Shown: positions 10,691 through 23,227, counted from the first letter of the stretch. The stretch is DNA of 64,000 nucleotides from Oxytricha trifallax (GCA_000711775.1 ARYC01025413.1:57102-121101); one strand, 5' to 3'. Translations and numbers: made by a program. The notes: generated from the letters alone by a model not told the origin.

Positions 10691-11146
10691 TGGAAGAAGT
10701 TAAGATTTACACTAATTTAAAAAACCATACAAGAAAATTTTCACAAAAAAGAAAATAACTACAAAGAAGATAAGCACAACAAAAAAATAGAGTTCTGGCA
10801 AAAGATGGAGGAAATTAGAATGATGAGAAGGGCTGAACTAGAATTCTCAAATAGATACTTGAGACGAGCTATTTTTGTAGAACGGAGCAAAAATGGAAAT
10901 GTAATGACGTGCTTTGGCTTTGAGGGGAGATTCATTGACATCAAAGAGTATAATTTAGAAGAGAGGGAAAGTTATCTATTATAACTTTACAGTTGGCAGA
11001 GGAGCATTATTAAACAGAAGCTCGTCTCAAGCTCACCAAAGATTAAACCGGCCCATTTTAGGATAGAGGCAAAGGGATAGGATGACCAATAAGAAACAGA
11101 AGATGATTTAACATTAAGAGAAGAGAAGAATCAAAAATCGTCTTGA
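10691..11146 (+). CDS. Unknown ORF at the 3' end of the LINE, about 114-151 aa
   Basis: TGA-free frame from 10691 (after TGA 10688-10690) to TGA 11144-11146; the first ATG is 10805. The ATG-started product is about 113 aa, strongly basic and well mixed (RRAELEFSNRYLRRAIFVER), with a Glu/Asp-rich C-terminal tail. No domain is recognised. Position suggests the C-terminal end of the LINE ORF2, but it could be an independent gene. It is the longest uninterrupted frame in the element. Confidence 0.45.
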
Positions 11147-11479
11147 TTAAAGAAGAACACAAAAGAAACTGAGAAATGATAGTCTAGAATTTGTTATGAA
11201 TTACAATTCAAGCAGCTTATTTCACACAATTTTAAAAGACTTCTGATTAAAATTATATTTTCAAGTTAAAATCTATCTATCGACCTATTATTTATTTTAT
11301 TAAATTAAGACTATATTATTATAAACTAATTACTAAATATATCTAAGATTATTCCATAATCTTTATTTAATTACATTTCTATCTTCTACAAATTCAAATT
11401 CCATTAAAATATTGAATTTTTTTAATTATATTTGTTTTAAATAATTATCATCTTGTCGTTCTATTACATTTACTAAAAT

Positions 11480-11900
11480 ATTTTGACAATGTTCATTTCC
11501 ATTTATTCACTTTTAAATCATCTTACGGATATTTCTCTTCTATATTTTCCAAAATTTAATGATCCAGATTTAATTGATATTTCATTCTCTATAATTTATC
11601 TCTATTTATTCTCAAAAAGATCTATTTGCTTTCATTTCTACTTACTCGGAGTGTTGCTCTTCCAACTCTTGTTTGCTGTTATTTCCAGTTTCTTTTAAAA
11701 TAATCTTGGCTAATTCTAATTTTACTTGTATTATTTTAATCAGATTATTATATTTATATAGTGTATCTGCTGTCATTCACTTCATCTCTTCAGACTTTTC
11801 TTGCACTTCTTACTAGAATCATTAGCTATAAGTCCTAATCTATTTCCTCGTTCACTTCTTCTTGATTTTTGGTAACTTCAGTTGTTTATCGCTTTGTAAA
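11480..11900 (-). pseudogene. Minus-strand coding remnant, Lys/Glu-rich
   Basis: The region is C/T-rich on the plus strand, so A/G-rich coding is on the minus strand. In the ciliate code one frame gives VKLELAKIILKETGNNSKQE followed by a Glu/Gln-rich helix. Another frame continues with an acidic/basic run (…LDHQILENIEEKYPQDDL) to a TGA near 11490. It looks like one coiled-coil-type protein with a frameshift. It lies just past the LINE in opposite orientation; it may be another element's ORF1 but this is not shown. Confidence 0.4.
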
Positions 11901-13968
11901 GAACGAGCCATCCACTACATTCACATATTTATAACTATAAAATTATTTATCAGTTTAATTGAGTTTATGAACGATAAAAGGCAATAATTAGAATATGACA
12001 ATAATTAAGTAATTTAAGAAAAACATAATAAAATATCACGCTAATATTTTAATATATAAAATAATGAAATGAAAAATATCTCAAAAATTACAAACAATAA
12101 CTTATATAAATATAAAGAGTAATTCAACTATTCATAATATTTTGGAAAACAATATTAATATTACGTTGCAATAATCATTAGGCAATAGATTATTAGAAGT
12201 AAAAACTAATTCTTAAATCATAAGATTAATCGGATTCAGAGAAAAAATTAATTATGGTCGTAGTCAAGGTTTTTGAGATGATAATTACATAGTTAGGAAT
12301 CAAAATGTAAAACAACGCTTTAATTCTTTGAAATTATCTAATAATATTTAATAATAAACTCAAAAAGAATATTTTCATAGAATTTACTTATATATTATTT
12401 ACTTAGTAATGCATTATATAAGTAATTAGTAAAATATAAGTTCATTTATAATCAATAAATACAATCATAAAGATAAATCATCAAAAAGTAGTCCTCATTG
12501 TATAATTTTTATCTGTTAGCTTAATATATCTACTTTATTTTTAATAAACTTGAGTATAAATAAGCGTGAGAAAAGTTATATATTAATTATAATATATATA
12601 AATTTAAGATTTATTATTTATTATCATTTATGAAAAATAAGTGGAAAACTTTAATTAAAATTGAAATTTATAATTTAAATAAGGAAAACTTAACATGGTG
12701 GAGATGGAGTGACTGGTTACTCAATAAAATTTGTAAGTTACAAAAAACATATCTTAAAAATTTATATTTCAGCAATAGGTATCCTCCAGAGTCGTATAAG
12801 CAACAAACGATAATTTCGATAGACAAGAGTTTAGCAATACATATTAAAGCACCGGTACGTTAAATAGAATATTGCAGGAAAATAACAATACAGATGACAA
12901 TGCTGTTCTAAGATATTATTTATGTTCTTGGTAATACTAATACTTATAAGTCTATCATTTTTCATTTTATTTTAAAGTTTACCTCTTATTTTTCATAATT
13001 CTTCTAAATCATACCACACAGTATCATTATTTTTTTAGAATTATTATAGCAGCATCTAAGTAATTTTAATTTTATAACATTTTTTCAAATTATCCTATTC
13101 AAATAGCTCAATAATATATTCAAAAATGAGATGCTATAAATTGGAGAAGATAATAATACTTTTAAGGAAAATAAAATAGGAGGTTTAATTCTATTAAACA
13201 AATTTAAATTTAAATGAAATATTTTATAATGAGTTTAAAAAGATTGAATATTAATGTATACTATATTTATTTACATATTTATAGTATAATATATGCTATT
13301 TATTATCTTTCAAGGCATTTTTATTGAAACTAATATAAAATCATGTAAAAATGATTTTATACTTAAAAAATAAGCAGACAAGAGATTTAATAGACTTTTA
13401 AATTCGTTTCGCTCATGTATTATTTATTTATAGTGAATATTTATCGCTCAAAATTTCTTTAATAGTTTAATTGATTTATTGATTGATAAATTATTGCAAT
13501 TAACGTTTCAATTATGAAGTTAATATATAGGGTTAAAGTAAGGTATAAAGGAATAAATTTATTGTAAATAAAAATGCGTAAGAGATTTAAATTTATTTAT
13601 TAACTATCAACTTTATTTCACCTGCTCAACTCAAAAATACTAGTACTATATAAAGTCATATTAAATAGATTTGCTTTTAAAATAATTTAATTATAAATCT
13701 TTCTCTCTTTCTTTGATTCTGATTTTTTTATGCTATATTCTCAAAATTGGAACTCTTTCGATTAGGTGTTTAATTAAATTATTTTAATCTAAGAAAGCTA
13801 TTATTTCATGCAATTTTAATTTCATTTAAAAAACCAAAAAATGATTGATTTTTAGAATCCATAGATTTATTTTGGAAATTTAATTAATAATTAATCACAA
13901 AAACTATAATGAGTTTATATATGAAATTAATCTTAAGTTTTAATATAATATCACATGGATTGTGTTTT
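11901..13968. other. AT-rich stretch, no supported gene
   Basis: Very AT-rich. A short plus-strand frame at 12630-12863 has a Trp-rich patch but no convincing continuation. Nothing else is supported. Confidence 0.35.
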
Positions 13969-14818
13969 AGAGATCTACACCTTGGATTAATGTTTAGTAG
14001 AGCTTTGTCCTTACTATTTTTTGTAGGTCCTTAAGGCCAAGAAGAAAAAAAATTATTGGGGAGCATCTTCTATGAATTAACTGATTCTGCTTTATTCCTT
14101 CTATTTTAAATTAATTATATTGCATTAATTGTCTCTTTAAGCATTGAAGTCTAGATGCTATCTAATCTTGACAAAAAATTGTGCTTGACATTCTGAGGTC
14201 ATATCGATAAAAAGTCCTGTAGAAATATCTAAGCTTATATATCATCTTAAGAGCACTTGAGTTATTGAAGCCACTGATTTTATTTGGATAATGTCTGAAC
14301 CATTGGCATCTTGTTATCCTAATTAATTTACTTTTGAAGATTAGAAGAAATGATGTATTAAACTCTTGATCAACACCTCATCTGATATGAAAAGTATTGT
14401 AGATTATTAAATTATAGGATTTTAAGTTTTGTAAATCAGTCTTTGCTTTATCTCTGGCCTAATAATTGTTTCTACTGTTTAATTGCAGAATAAATATTTC
14501 TTCTCAGCAGAGAAATAAGCAGATGAATTTTACAATTCTATAGAATAGTATTGTATTTAAAATCCTCTTTTTCTCTTAATTCTTGCAGAGTGCACCTTCC
14601 AAAGAAGTATAAGTGGCATTTTTAGAAGCAGTGGCAAGTTGCGAACAATGACTATATCGTTGATGGTGAACAAAAGAAACGAAATTGTAATTATGGGAGA
14701 TATGCATTCTAAAAAGTTATTGGCAGTTGTAAATAGCATCATTTAATATAAAAATATGTCCATTATAAAATTCTTACTTTTTTTTCCTTTAAATCATAGT
14801 TTATTATTGAAATTTTGA
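13969..14818 (+). pseudogene. Broken multi-pass membrane protein gene
   Basis: Three consecutive plus-strand frames read as one hydrophobic protein: 13969-14196 (ends TGA; includes LLGSIFYELTDSALFLLFQ), 14187-14369 (includes YLSLYIILRALELLKPLILF) and 14354-14818 (154 codons, with several helices and a charged C-terminal part, NKRNEIVIMGDMHSKKLL). Each switch is a one-base phase change. TTTTAG directly before the first segment could be an intron acceptor. At least four likely membrane helices are visible. No family is recognised. It may be a pseudogene or a gene damaged by assembly indels. Confidence 0.5.
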
Positions 14819-17800
14819 ACAATGAACTTCATGCTTAATTTGTTTGTTTAAGGATATCTTAGTATAGTTTAATATAAAATAGAAAAAGAAAAGGAGATAA
14901 ACTTTTTGTATGTTTTTTCGAATTAAAATAACTAGTTTTGATTTATTAATAATTATCTTAACCCTTAATTTTTTCTTTAATCTTAAATAAATAAATGAAA
15001 AGAAACTTTTTGAAACATAATATTTAAGTCTTAATTCTAAGATCTTTAATTCATTTATTTTAGTTCTTTTCATTATTGTCATTATTGATAAGTAAGCATA
15101 ATTTTTTATATTTAGTACTCATCTTAGTATATTTTTTTATAATTTTATAGCTTTTTCATTTGATTTGAGTCGTAAATGTTTCACTAAAATGATATTGGTT
15201 TTTTATATATCTTTCTATACATCTCATTTATTATTTAAAAAAAATAATTTAAATTATCAATCTATTAAATAAATTGAATATTAATTTTATGATTTTATAC
15301 TTTAAAAACCTAACTCATTACAGAATCTGCTAGATCTTCTTTTAAATATATATATATATATATGATATTACTAGTAAAAAAAGGGAAATTAAATCACACA
15401 ACATTTAAACCTCTTATTATCATTATTCTCAATGATGACAAATAAACGATTATTACTCTAAATGTTTCGCCTAATTTATAGTATATTATTTTACAGCTAA
15501 TTCAAACTTCCATAGTTATTTGGTTATTCATCTTTTATATTCAATTAAATTATTCTTTAATAAAATCCATAAAATAATTAAAAAATTAATGGAACTACTG
15601 ATTATGAAGAACAAGTTCATATTTCCATAGTAGTGGCAATCCTTTTACTCAATAAAAAGTAAAAGGATATAGAATAGTAAAGTAAGGAGACTGAAATGGT
15701 AACGTTTTTGCATCTATTAAAAAGGTATTAAATTTTTTATTCATCAATAAAAGATCTTTTATGAAAAAGGTTGCTGTCACTATATTAATATCACTATGAA
15801 AATATTATTAAAAATAATTATGATGGGCTATCGCTTTTTTAAAATATAATTATATTTTGATTAAATTCTGTTCTACCATCACTCGCCATATTTCTAATTA
15901 ATTTTTAAGTAATCTTAATTAATAACAGGTTACTCTACAAATTTTCTAATAAAATCCTTATTATAAATTATAATATAAACTTCTGGATTTTTCCTAAACA
16001 ATATTATACTCTTTGAAAATACCTTTATTTTATTCCTTTCCCCCCCAATTTCCAGTTAATCCTATATTATCAATTACAATTTTCAATGCTTCAAAACTAA
16101 GTTATTTTAGTTTTAAAAGTAACTTATAGACAGTGTTAAATTTTTCATTATAAAATTATTCTAATTTAATTGATATATAATTAGTTAATTTTTTTTATAT
16201 CATAGATAATTTCCTATAAATGTTAAAATTATATGGCATTTCCCAAAAACATGGAGCAAATGAAATTCTATTTAATATAAACCTTTTTCCACACATTTAA
16301 TAAAATCTATTCAATATTCTTTTATCATAGAATTATTACTTCTAAAATGTCAACAGATGGATTTGCCAATTTTATTATAAATCAAAAATATTATAAGGTT
16401 TTAAATAATTCATAAACGATTTTTGTAGTTGAAACTAATGATTTTTAAAATAAATTTTATTTTCAATTATTTAAATTATATATTAAAATACTTTATTATG
16501 ATCGAAAAATTATTCTTAATTATCAATATTACAATATTTATGCAAAAATTGGCTTTTTAGATATCAGAGAGTTTTATTATTTAATCTAATATGAATAAAA
16601 TATCTATATCTTTAATAAATAAATTGAATAATTTCTTTTCAATTTGCCATTCTTTTTATTGAATCATTAAATATCAAGTAAGTCATCACTCATCGCAATC
16701 AAAAGAACCATAAGCATCTTTTAATAATATGCTTATATTTCTATTGCTATTTAAATGCAAGCATTTTAGATTTTTTTCCATAAAATCCGAAGATTGTTTA
16801 TAGATTTACTACTACTAAATTAATAAATATTAAAATAGGATTTATTATCTAATAATGTTTCTAAAATTTTTCCCAACTAATAATTTAATATAATCAGGTA
16901 CTTGTTAAATATTAATATCTAATTAATATAAGAATTTGTTTTATAAACCAATATCATTATCTCAAAATCTTAATTAGAAGTACTGTTTATAATTTTGTTT
17001 AATTTATTTGCTTTTAATAAGAACAATTAATTTAATGTCTAATTTATAAATTTAATAAAATTTTTAGGAATTATTTAATGATATAAAATTAAGAACTATA
17101 TATTTTTATTTTTAAATATCTTATTTAATTTCTCAAATATTGCATATGTCCTTGAAGGAATTTATAATCTTCTCTAATATACTTTGTGAGTCCTTGTTTT
17201 ATCTTTACAAAACCAAATCTATCCTTTAAATATAATGTATTTTTATCTAATTATAAAGAATGAAGTTAATTCATTCATAAGAATTTAGCAGTAAATTCTT
17301 CATTACAGTACATGATATTTTTTAAATTAATTTAGTTTAATTTTATGTCAATTTGTCCAGATGATTAAATTTTTTATTATAATAATAAATTTTCAATTTA
17401 TCTCTCCTAGATTTTATTTTTGATTTTTTGCATTTTATGTAGTATCAATTGGAGTATATATATTAACAAAGCCTTTTTTATATCTTTTTTAATTCTATGT
17501 AATTCTGATGTTACTCCCTTATATATAATTATGGCAACATAATTCTTAAAATTGTAATAAAAAGTGTTTATTATGTTATTTTTGGAAAATTTGAAATGAT
17601 TTCTAATTATTAGCAAGCTTTTATTTGAATGGTAATTTATTAAAAAATAGTTTCATAATAATATTTATAACTTTAACTTTATTATATTTGGCTAAATTAA
17701 TTTTATGTCCAAGAAATATTTGATAATTAAACATCTTCTTCGTAATATGGTTATAACTCTAATATTCTAATTGGGCTTTAAGCATAATTATATGGATAAA

Positions 17801-18392
17801 ATGGTATTTATATTACCAATAATTCAATTAAATGGTAAATATTTTACTCTTTAATAATTATTATTTAATAATGATTTGATTGTGATTTATATTTATAATC
17901 TTATTTATTTTTATTATAATTATTTAAAACCTTCCAAAATTATTTTTATTTTATTTTATTGACGTTTTTTATTTTATTAATTATTTTATTAATATCTTAA
18001 GCTACTGCAATTTATTTAACTTTTATTAATTGTTTACTAATGAATTAATAGTAGATAAGTTTAATCTAATTTTTTAATTCCTATTTTGTTATTTCAATTT
18101 ACTATCCGATTATCTCTTAAGTAATTATTTTAAACAATGATCTTTTCTATTGATAAAAATTAATTGTTTTGCTTATGATTTCTATAAGTAAAAAATAAAA
18201 ATTATTAAAAAATATTAAATTATTATTATTTTAAATTATTCATAATGAATTATAAATAGAATTTCATTTTTATAACTTTAAAATCTTAAATAAATATCTT
18301 CTAAGAGAAGAAAATATTTTTTGTTTTCCATTTTTATGATAAGTGATCTTCAGAGCTTTGTGCATTCAAATATGACTATTATTACTTAATTT
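14819..18392. other. AT-rich stretch, no supported gene
   Basis: Over 3.5 kb of AT-rich DNA. A minus-strand frame at 14804-15082 is open in the standard code too but is a monotonous Lys/Ile/Leu/Phe sequence. A (TA)n run lies near 15345-15362. Nothing else is supported. Confidence 0.35.
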
Positions 18393-19015
18393 GGCTATGA
18401 GGTAGTATCCTCCCCCCCCCTAATGTATACTTTTCTTTTTGTAATCTGATAGAGTTTTTGACGCTGAGTAATAGTAGCAGATGAACATGGAATGTGCGAG
18501 CAATAGTTTTGGAGCTATGGCCTCATCAAAGTCACTTTTTATATATAAAAATCATTATAAATTTTAGAAAAAATTTCGAATTTTTCACAAAATTTAATTT
18601 CTCTAAAATTAATGATTTTTGCAGTTTTTAGTTAAATTAACAAATTATATCTAATATATTATAATTTTATAAAGTGATTTTAAAATCATTATAACTTTCA
18701 TTTAAGATTTTCATAAAGACTATAAAAGTTCACTTTATAAAAATTATAATAAATTAGATATAATTTGTTAATTTAGCTAAAAACTGCAAAAATCATTAAT
18801 TTTAGAGAAATTAAATTTTGTGAAAAATTTGAAATTTTTTCTAAAATTTATAATGATTTTTATATATAATATGTGACTTTGATGAGGCCATAGCTCCAAA
18901 ACTATTGCTCGCACATTCCATGTTCATCTGCTACTATTACTCAGCGTCAAAAACTCTATCAGATTACAAAAAGAAAAGTATACATTAGGGGGGGGGAGGA
19001 TACTACCTCATAGCC
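18393..19015. repeat. Large near-perfect palindrome with poly-C/poly-G near its ends
   Basis: Arms of about 285 bp (18393-18680 and 18735-19015) begin GGCTATGAGGTAGTATCCTC and end with its complement. An unbroken C10 tract lies near 18411-18420 and the matching G tract near 18988-18997. The inner arms are AT-rich. No ORF is visible. This is a foldback or very long-TIR element. It does not share sequence with the 3816 and 20992 foldbacks. Confidence 0.85.
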
Positions 19016-19966
19016 CTTAATTTTACCTTAAATAATTTTTCAAGCATTATCTTAGTTATGACTTTAGATTAAGAGAATTTCCCTCTTAATTGTTCATTGA
19101 AAACCTAAATAGATTTAATTGTAGTTATGAAAATTTCGCCTAAAATATCTATCATTTAGTTGAGAGTAAATAATATTCACTAATTAATAAATATTAGTTT
19201 GTGTTTAGAAAAGTTTTATTATTTTTTATCTGCAATTATAGATCCTTAAACAAATTATTCATTTTTTATTTTTAATCTAATGGAATGATTTTTTTAATAA
19301 ATAATTGAAAGTTGCATTTAAACTTATTATTATAAATTAACCATTTTTATAACCAAGAATGATTAATCAATAACTATCAAGGAAATTTATTGGAGTAAAA
19401 GAATCACAATCATTATTTAATATAATCTAAAATAGAATGTTTAAATCCACAATTAAAGCTGAATCAACTTTCTTTAATCGATTTCAATCTTAGGCAGATA
19501 ACAAGTATGATAACCTGTATAATTATTTACAATTCACAAATTTAAAATATCATTTTTAGCGGTAATATTAATTTGAATTAAACATTATCTACATGAATTA
19601 TAGTCTGAATATTTACCTAATCTACAATTAATTTAACAATAAGCAATTTATTATCCTGTATATTCAATAATTATACTATATATATTTGTTATAAATTTTA
19701 AGATTCATTATTTAGTTAATATAAATCACATATTTCAAAGCACTTTTATTCTTTTTGAAATATATTAATTTTGATTGTTTTTAATAGTTTAATTTTTTTG
19801 ATTCACTAATATAAACTTCATGATATTCTTATGAGGCGTCCTTACTTATTATAGTATTAAATAAAGACCATTACGTTTTAAATTTTAATTAAATTAATTA
19901 TATATATATATTCATTAATCTAATGAGTAAAAACATTATAACAAGTCAGATATTTATACCTCGGGA
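19016..19966. other. AT-rich stretch, no supported gene
   Basis: AT-rich DNA between the palindrome and the kinase remnant. Nothing assignable was seen. Confidence 0.3.
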
Positions 19967-20665
19967 TCATGCTTGACTAATACTCATAAAGCAATTTTTA
20001 ATTTCTAAATGTTGAACAAATTTCTTTAAGAATGCCTTAACTCTTTTCTTTACTTCCGGTTTTTTTTTCATTAATAAATTTAAATTTTCCTCTGCCTGCA
20101 AAAATTCCAATATTATTAGAGCGGCTGAATACATATGCCAGTACTTGTTACCGCTAGTGAGCTTGAGTTAAGAATTTATGTATTTGTTATTCGGGCTTGG
20201 CCTTGAGTTTGAAATGTCATTTTTCTTGATGCAATACTTATAATTTCTGAAAAATTTTTAAAATTCTGTTTTCATTATCAATCAAGAAATTATCAGGCTT
20301 AATATCTCTGTGAACAATATCGTTTTCATGCAATTCTTAAATTGACTAAGGCATTCCAAGCATGCCAAGATTTAACAATTAAAATAAATTCTTTTGTTTA
20401 AAATTGTTTTTAATGTAACTTAGTAGGATCTTGTTATTGTTATAAATTCTTCATTCTCAAGTTTGGCTACTAGTATTTGATTTTGATATTTTAGCTTGAA
20501 TAGTTTTATAAATTTATATTAACTCCAAAAGTTATCGTATTCATATTTTTTATTTAAAAGATCAGTAAATTTATAGCTTTAGTATTATTCTTTTAATCTT
20601 GAAGATTTAAATCATGTTTTCAAAAATTCTTAATTACCCAATTATCCTAAAATAATTCATCCATA
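19967..20665 (-). pseudogene. Broken protein kinase-like gene
   Basis: Minus-strand pieces in the ciliate code follow kinase order. An N-lobe-like segment includes ILVAKLENEEF (about 20460-20540). Then LLSYIKNNFKQKNLF and, at about 20265-20335, HENDIVHRDIKPDNFLIDNE, the catalytic loop with HRD, Lys and Asn. A C-lobe-like segment follows, NKYWHMYSAALIILEFLQAE and a Lys-rich tail, to TGA at 19967-19969. The DFG motif is not intact. Three phase changes separate the pieces. Kinases of this type phosphorylate Ser/Thr. The fragment may be a pseudogene or belong to a transposon: TBE elements are described as encoding a zinc-finger/kinase protein. Confidence 0.65.
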
Positions 20666-20991
20666 AACTATCAGATCTCTGTAAACAAGGTTTAATAAAA
20701 TTATTTTTAATTAATTTTTTTTTATTTTTCTTGTTCAATTTGATTATTGCAATTTTAAAAAGTATTTATTCTTCCAAATTGTCATTTCTTCTACCAATAG
20801 TTAGTTAACATAAAGCTCATATTAATTTGGAGTCTTTTTAATTTTCTGATTAATTAATAATCCTGAGTATTATTCAAGCTACTACCCTTTATAAACATCC
20901 TAGATTAATAATAAATAATAAATTAAGCTTACTAGAGGTTTTATATTTACTGAGAGTAATTCTTGTTCATTGTGATAAAAAAGGTGTCTTA

Positions 20992-21412
20992 TTATTGTAG
21001 AAATACATTTGAATTTGGAAAATTAATTATTAACTTATTTATTATAATTCAAAATCTTGGCTGTTAATGTTGGCCAATTTGAACGATCTTGGGCTCATTC
21101 GATAAGAATTCAAAATTAGCTGGACTTTATTATTGGCGTTACTATTTTACCGCATCCCTTGAGCGAGATAACTTCACTTTAATGTGAGGGTGTAATTTAA
21201 TGAATTTAGATGTGTTTAATTAATGTGAATTTATCTCGCTCCAGGGATGCGATAAAATAGTACCGCCAATAATAAAGTCCAGCTAATTTTGAATTCACTA
21301 TCGAATGAGCTCAAGATCGTTCAAATTGGCCAACTTTAACTGCCACGATTTTGATTTATAATAAATAAGTTAATAATTAATTTTCCAAATTCAAATGTAT
21401 TTCTACAATAAT
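20992..21412. repeat. Foldback element, copy 2 of a two-copy family
   Basis: Ends ATTATTGTAGAAATACATTT and its complement; arms of about 190 bp. Inner motifs AATTAGCTGGACTTTA and TATTGGCG match the copy at 3816-4238. A middle arm segment differs (GGCCAATTTGAACGATCTTG here, CCCTGACAATATGGTACTTG there), but within each copy the two arms match each other. No ORF. It lies 330 bp upstream of the kinase remnant on its 5' side. Confidence 0.85.
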
Positions 21413-21559
21413 TATTCTCAATCTTTGTTTGGTAAGAAATAGCAATCTTTCACATTACACATATACTGATCTTCGATTTTTGGCAGAGGTATATATTTCA
21501 CCTTTTTTATTTGTGCTCATATTTATGCTTCCTGAATTATTCTTCATTGTATTGAGTAA

Positions 21560-21745
21560 GAATTCGACACCTTTTATTAGTAAGAATTTTAATTATAATT
21601 TAATAATTTTACTAAAAATTTAGATCGAATTCAAGTGCCAAGATATCGACACCTTTGATAAGTAAGGATTTTAATTATAATTTTATAATTTTACTATAAA
21701 TTTAGATTAAATTCAAATGATAAGAAATCGACATTTTTGATGAGT
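21560..21745. repeat. 82-bp tandem repeat, left cluster
   Basis: About 2.5 copies with the core CGACACCTTTGATAAGTAAG spaced 82 bp apart (about 21565, 21647, 21729), separated by AATTTAGATYRAATTCAA-type sequence. The same repeat occurs on the other side of the GC-rich gene island at 23568-23730. Confidence 0.75.
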
Positions 21746-21843
21746 ATGGATTTAAAATAATAGAATTTGAAGAATAGGGAGATTCATTTAAATGATGCAA
21801 AATATATATTCATATAATAATACTTTAGTCTGTAAATGTTTCA

Positions 21844-22330
21844 TCACTTGACTTTGTATAATTGGGTGAAATTCTCTGAGCACTGTGATCCTTGGAAGTG
21901 ATAGCTAATTTTGACATCAATTTTTCTGAAATAAGCCATGCTCTTTTTTGTAGCAATTGGCCCTCTGAGGACTTCTCCCTTACAAACGGTGAGCTCACGA
22001 TTCATGTAGAGCACAACTTGTTTTCAGTGATTTGAGGCACAGTTTGGGGAAGTGTTAACAGCAATAGGTTTTTATGTGCCTCTGAAGTTATTGTTGAACC
22101 ATGAGATTAGGCGTGACATTTATGATTGCAGTTGAATGATGTTCCATGTTTTGAGATGAACCCATCTTCACCCTTGTGCATGGTGCAGAGTTTTAAATCA
22201 AGAACCCTGCACTTGTTTGAGATAATCATGTCACCCTTGCAAATGTCATTTTAGGGCTCTTTTATGAAGTTACCTGCCACGCCTTACATATTAACATCTT
22301 ACACATCATCTCAGATAAAGCAGGTTGCAA
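21844..22330 (-). pseudogene. Cys-containing unknown protein gene, broken
   Basis: Minus-strand coding in the ciliate code. One frame covers about 22325 to 22002 (KGDMIISNKCRVLDLKLCTM… to TGA 22002-22004). A second, shifted by one base, covers about 22030 to TGA 21844-21846 (YMNRELTVCKGEVLRGPIAT…). The two join smoothly near 22020. The product has many Cys, His and charged residues and looks extracellular or metal-binding, but I do not recognise it. An in-frame TGA near 22320 precedes the first segment. It is divergent from the YHYH gene. GC content is higher than surroundings. Confidence 0.5.
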
Positions 22331-22440
22331 AATTAGGTATCAGGGGTTTTGGGAAAGAAAAGTATTGCAAACGAAGTAAGGGGCGAAAGCTCGACTAGGG
22401 GGCGGTCAGAGGCACCACGCGATTCTCCACCTTCTGATCT

Positions 22441-23227
22441 ATGGAGGCGGAATCTCCGACTCAGATATCTACCCCTGAAGCGAGATATTTAAGTTTTAAG
22501 CATCATTATTTTGCAGGCCACTCTATGGCATTGAGCGAGCGCTTTGGGAATGGTAACGATGATCCTGATCAAATTAATCTTAAACTTGCGAATCTCTCTA
22601 GCCTGGTGAACCTTTCTTCTCTGCCCAATTCTCCCAATTCCCTTTCCTCTATCTTGCTTTGTTGGACGCTATTGCGGATTCTTTAACTATACAAAAGGGA
22701 TTCAATAAAGATGGAGTGCTCTTACTAATAGGGGAGTAGAAGATTCTAAGAGTAGTATGATTTTCGCTCTGCACTCATTGGCGTCTCAACCAATGGGGTT
22801 CCTATCTATTCTTGCACTTCAGAGCACTTTTACGACGTCTTCGCACCAAGGGGAGCATGCTCAGATGCCAAGAGAGTAAAAAATGATTAATGTTTAGGAA
22901 GCAGCTGATATAGACTTTCTATCACTATTATTCTTTCAGTCCCTAAGTTTATACCAACAGTCTCAGCGAAAACGAAGTTGCTACATCATGCTCATCTCAC
23001 TTACAATGCACCAAGGACTACTCGACATACGCTAAAACCAATCTTCCATTGCCCAAAGGGTCTCAATAATTGTCGGTCTTGCAAGAGATGGTCTCCTTAT
23101 CATAGGGCTCTACAAAGCCACTGATGCTTTATGGCATCCATGCGAAGTCGATGCTTGCAACAGTGTGATGATCGAAGGTACATGCGACTATGTCTCCACT
23201 TTTCTCTTCCCCTGCTTCCATGCTTGA
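22441..23227 (+). pseudogene. YHYH-domain-like protein gene, split over three frames
   Basis: ATG 22441, preceded directly by in-frame TGA 22435-22437. Frame 1 runs to TGA 22906-22908 and includes IGVSTNGVPIYSCTSEHFYD and later DAKRVKNDQC. A second frame carries TFYHYYSFSPQVYTNS, with the near-canonical YHYH box as YHYY at 22920-22931. A third frame ends at TGA 23225-23227 and carries VGLARDGLLIIGLY and VDACNSVMIEG, resembling the iiGyalDGfpIYG and DxCnG blocks of YHYH proteins. The three blocks appear in the family's order, so the gene is interrupted by two phase changes. YHYH proteins are mostly secreted; function is poorly known. Confidence 0.6.

Larger units (their letters stand above)
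7960..11146 (+). mobile_element. Decayed non-LTR (LINE) retrotransposon
   Basis: An A/G-rich plus-strand block of about 3.2 kb with fragments of both LINE ORFs in order. First comes a Lys/Gln-rich ORF1-like region (8314-8727). Then an apurinic endonuclease-like start (INVGTWKTRAL, about 8823-8856). Reverse transcriptase pieces follow (IKAYNSV near 8939-8959; …FRKLKKKYPQ and a Lys-rich stretch near 9590-9680; VKEAKYLEINMN near 9720-9755). A post-RT region (9843-10127) and a further ORF (10691-11146) come last. Frames change several times and stops interrupt it, so it is inactive. About 390 bp separate RT pieces more than expected (9000-9390). No poly(A) tail or target duplication was identified, so the ends are approximate. 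Confidence 0.7.

Noticed and set aside
14804-15082. Minus-strand ORF of 92 aa open in the standard code
   Set aside because: Monotonous Lys/Ile/Leu/Phe composition and overlap with the end of the plus-strand membrane gene; no independent support.
13969-23227. Euplotes-type programmed +1 frameshifting
   Set aside because: The most credible shifts go in the -1 direction and lack the AAA-TAA/TAG slippery context. The Gln use of TAA/TAG also does not fit Euplotes.
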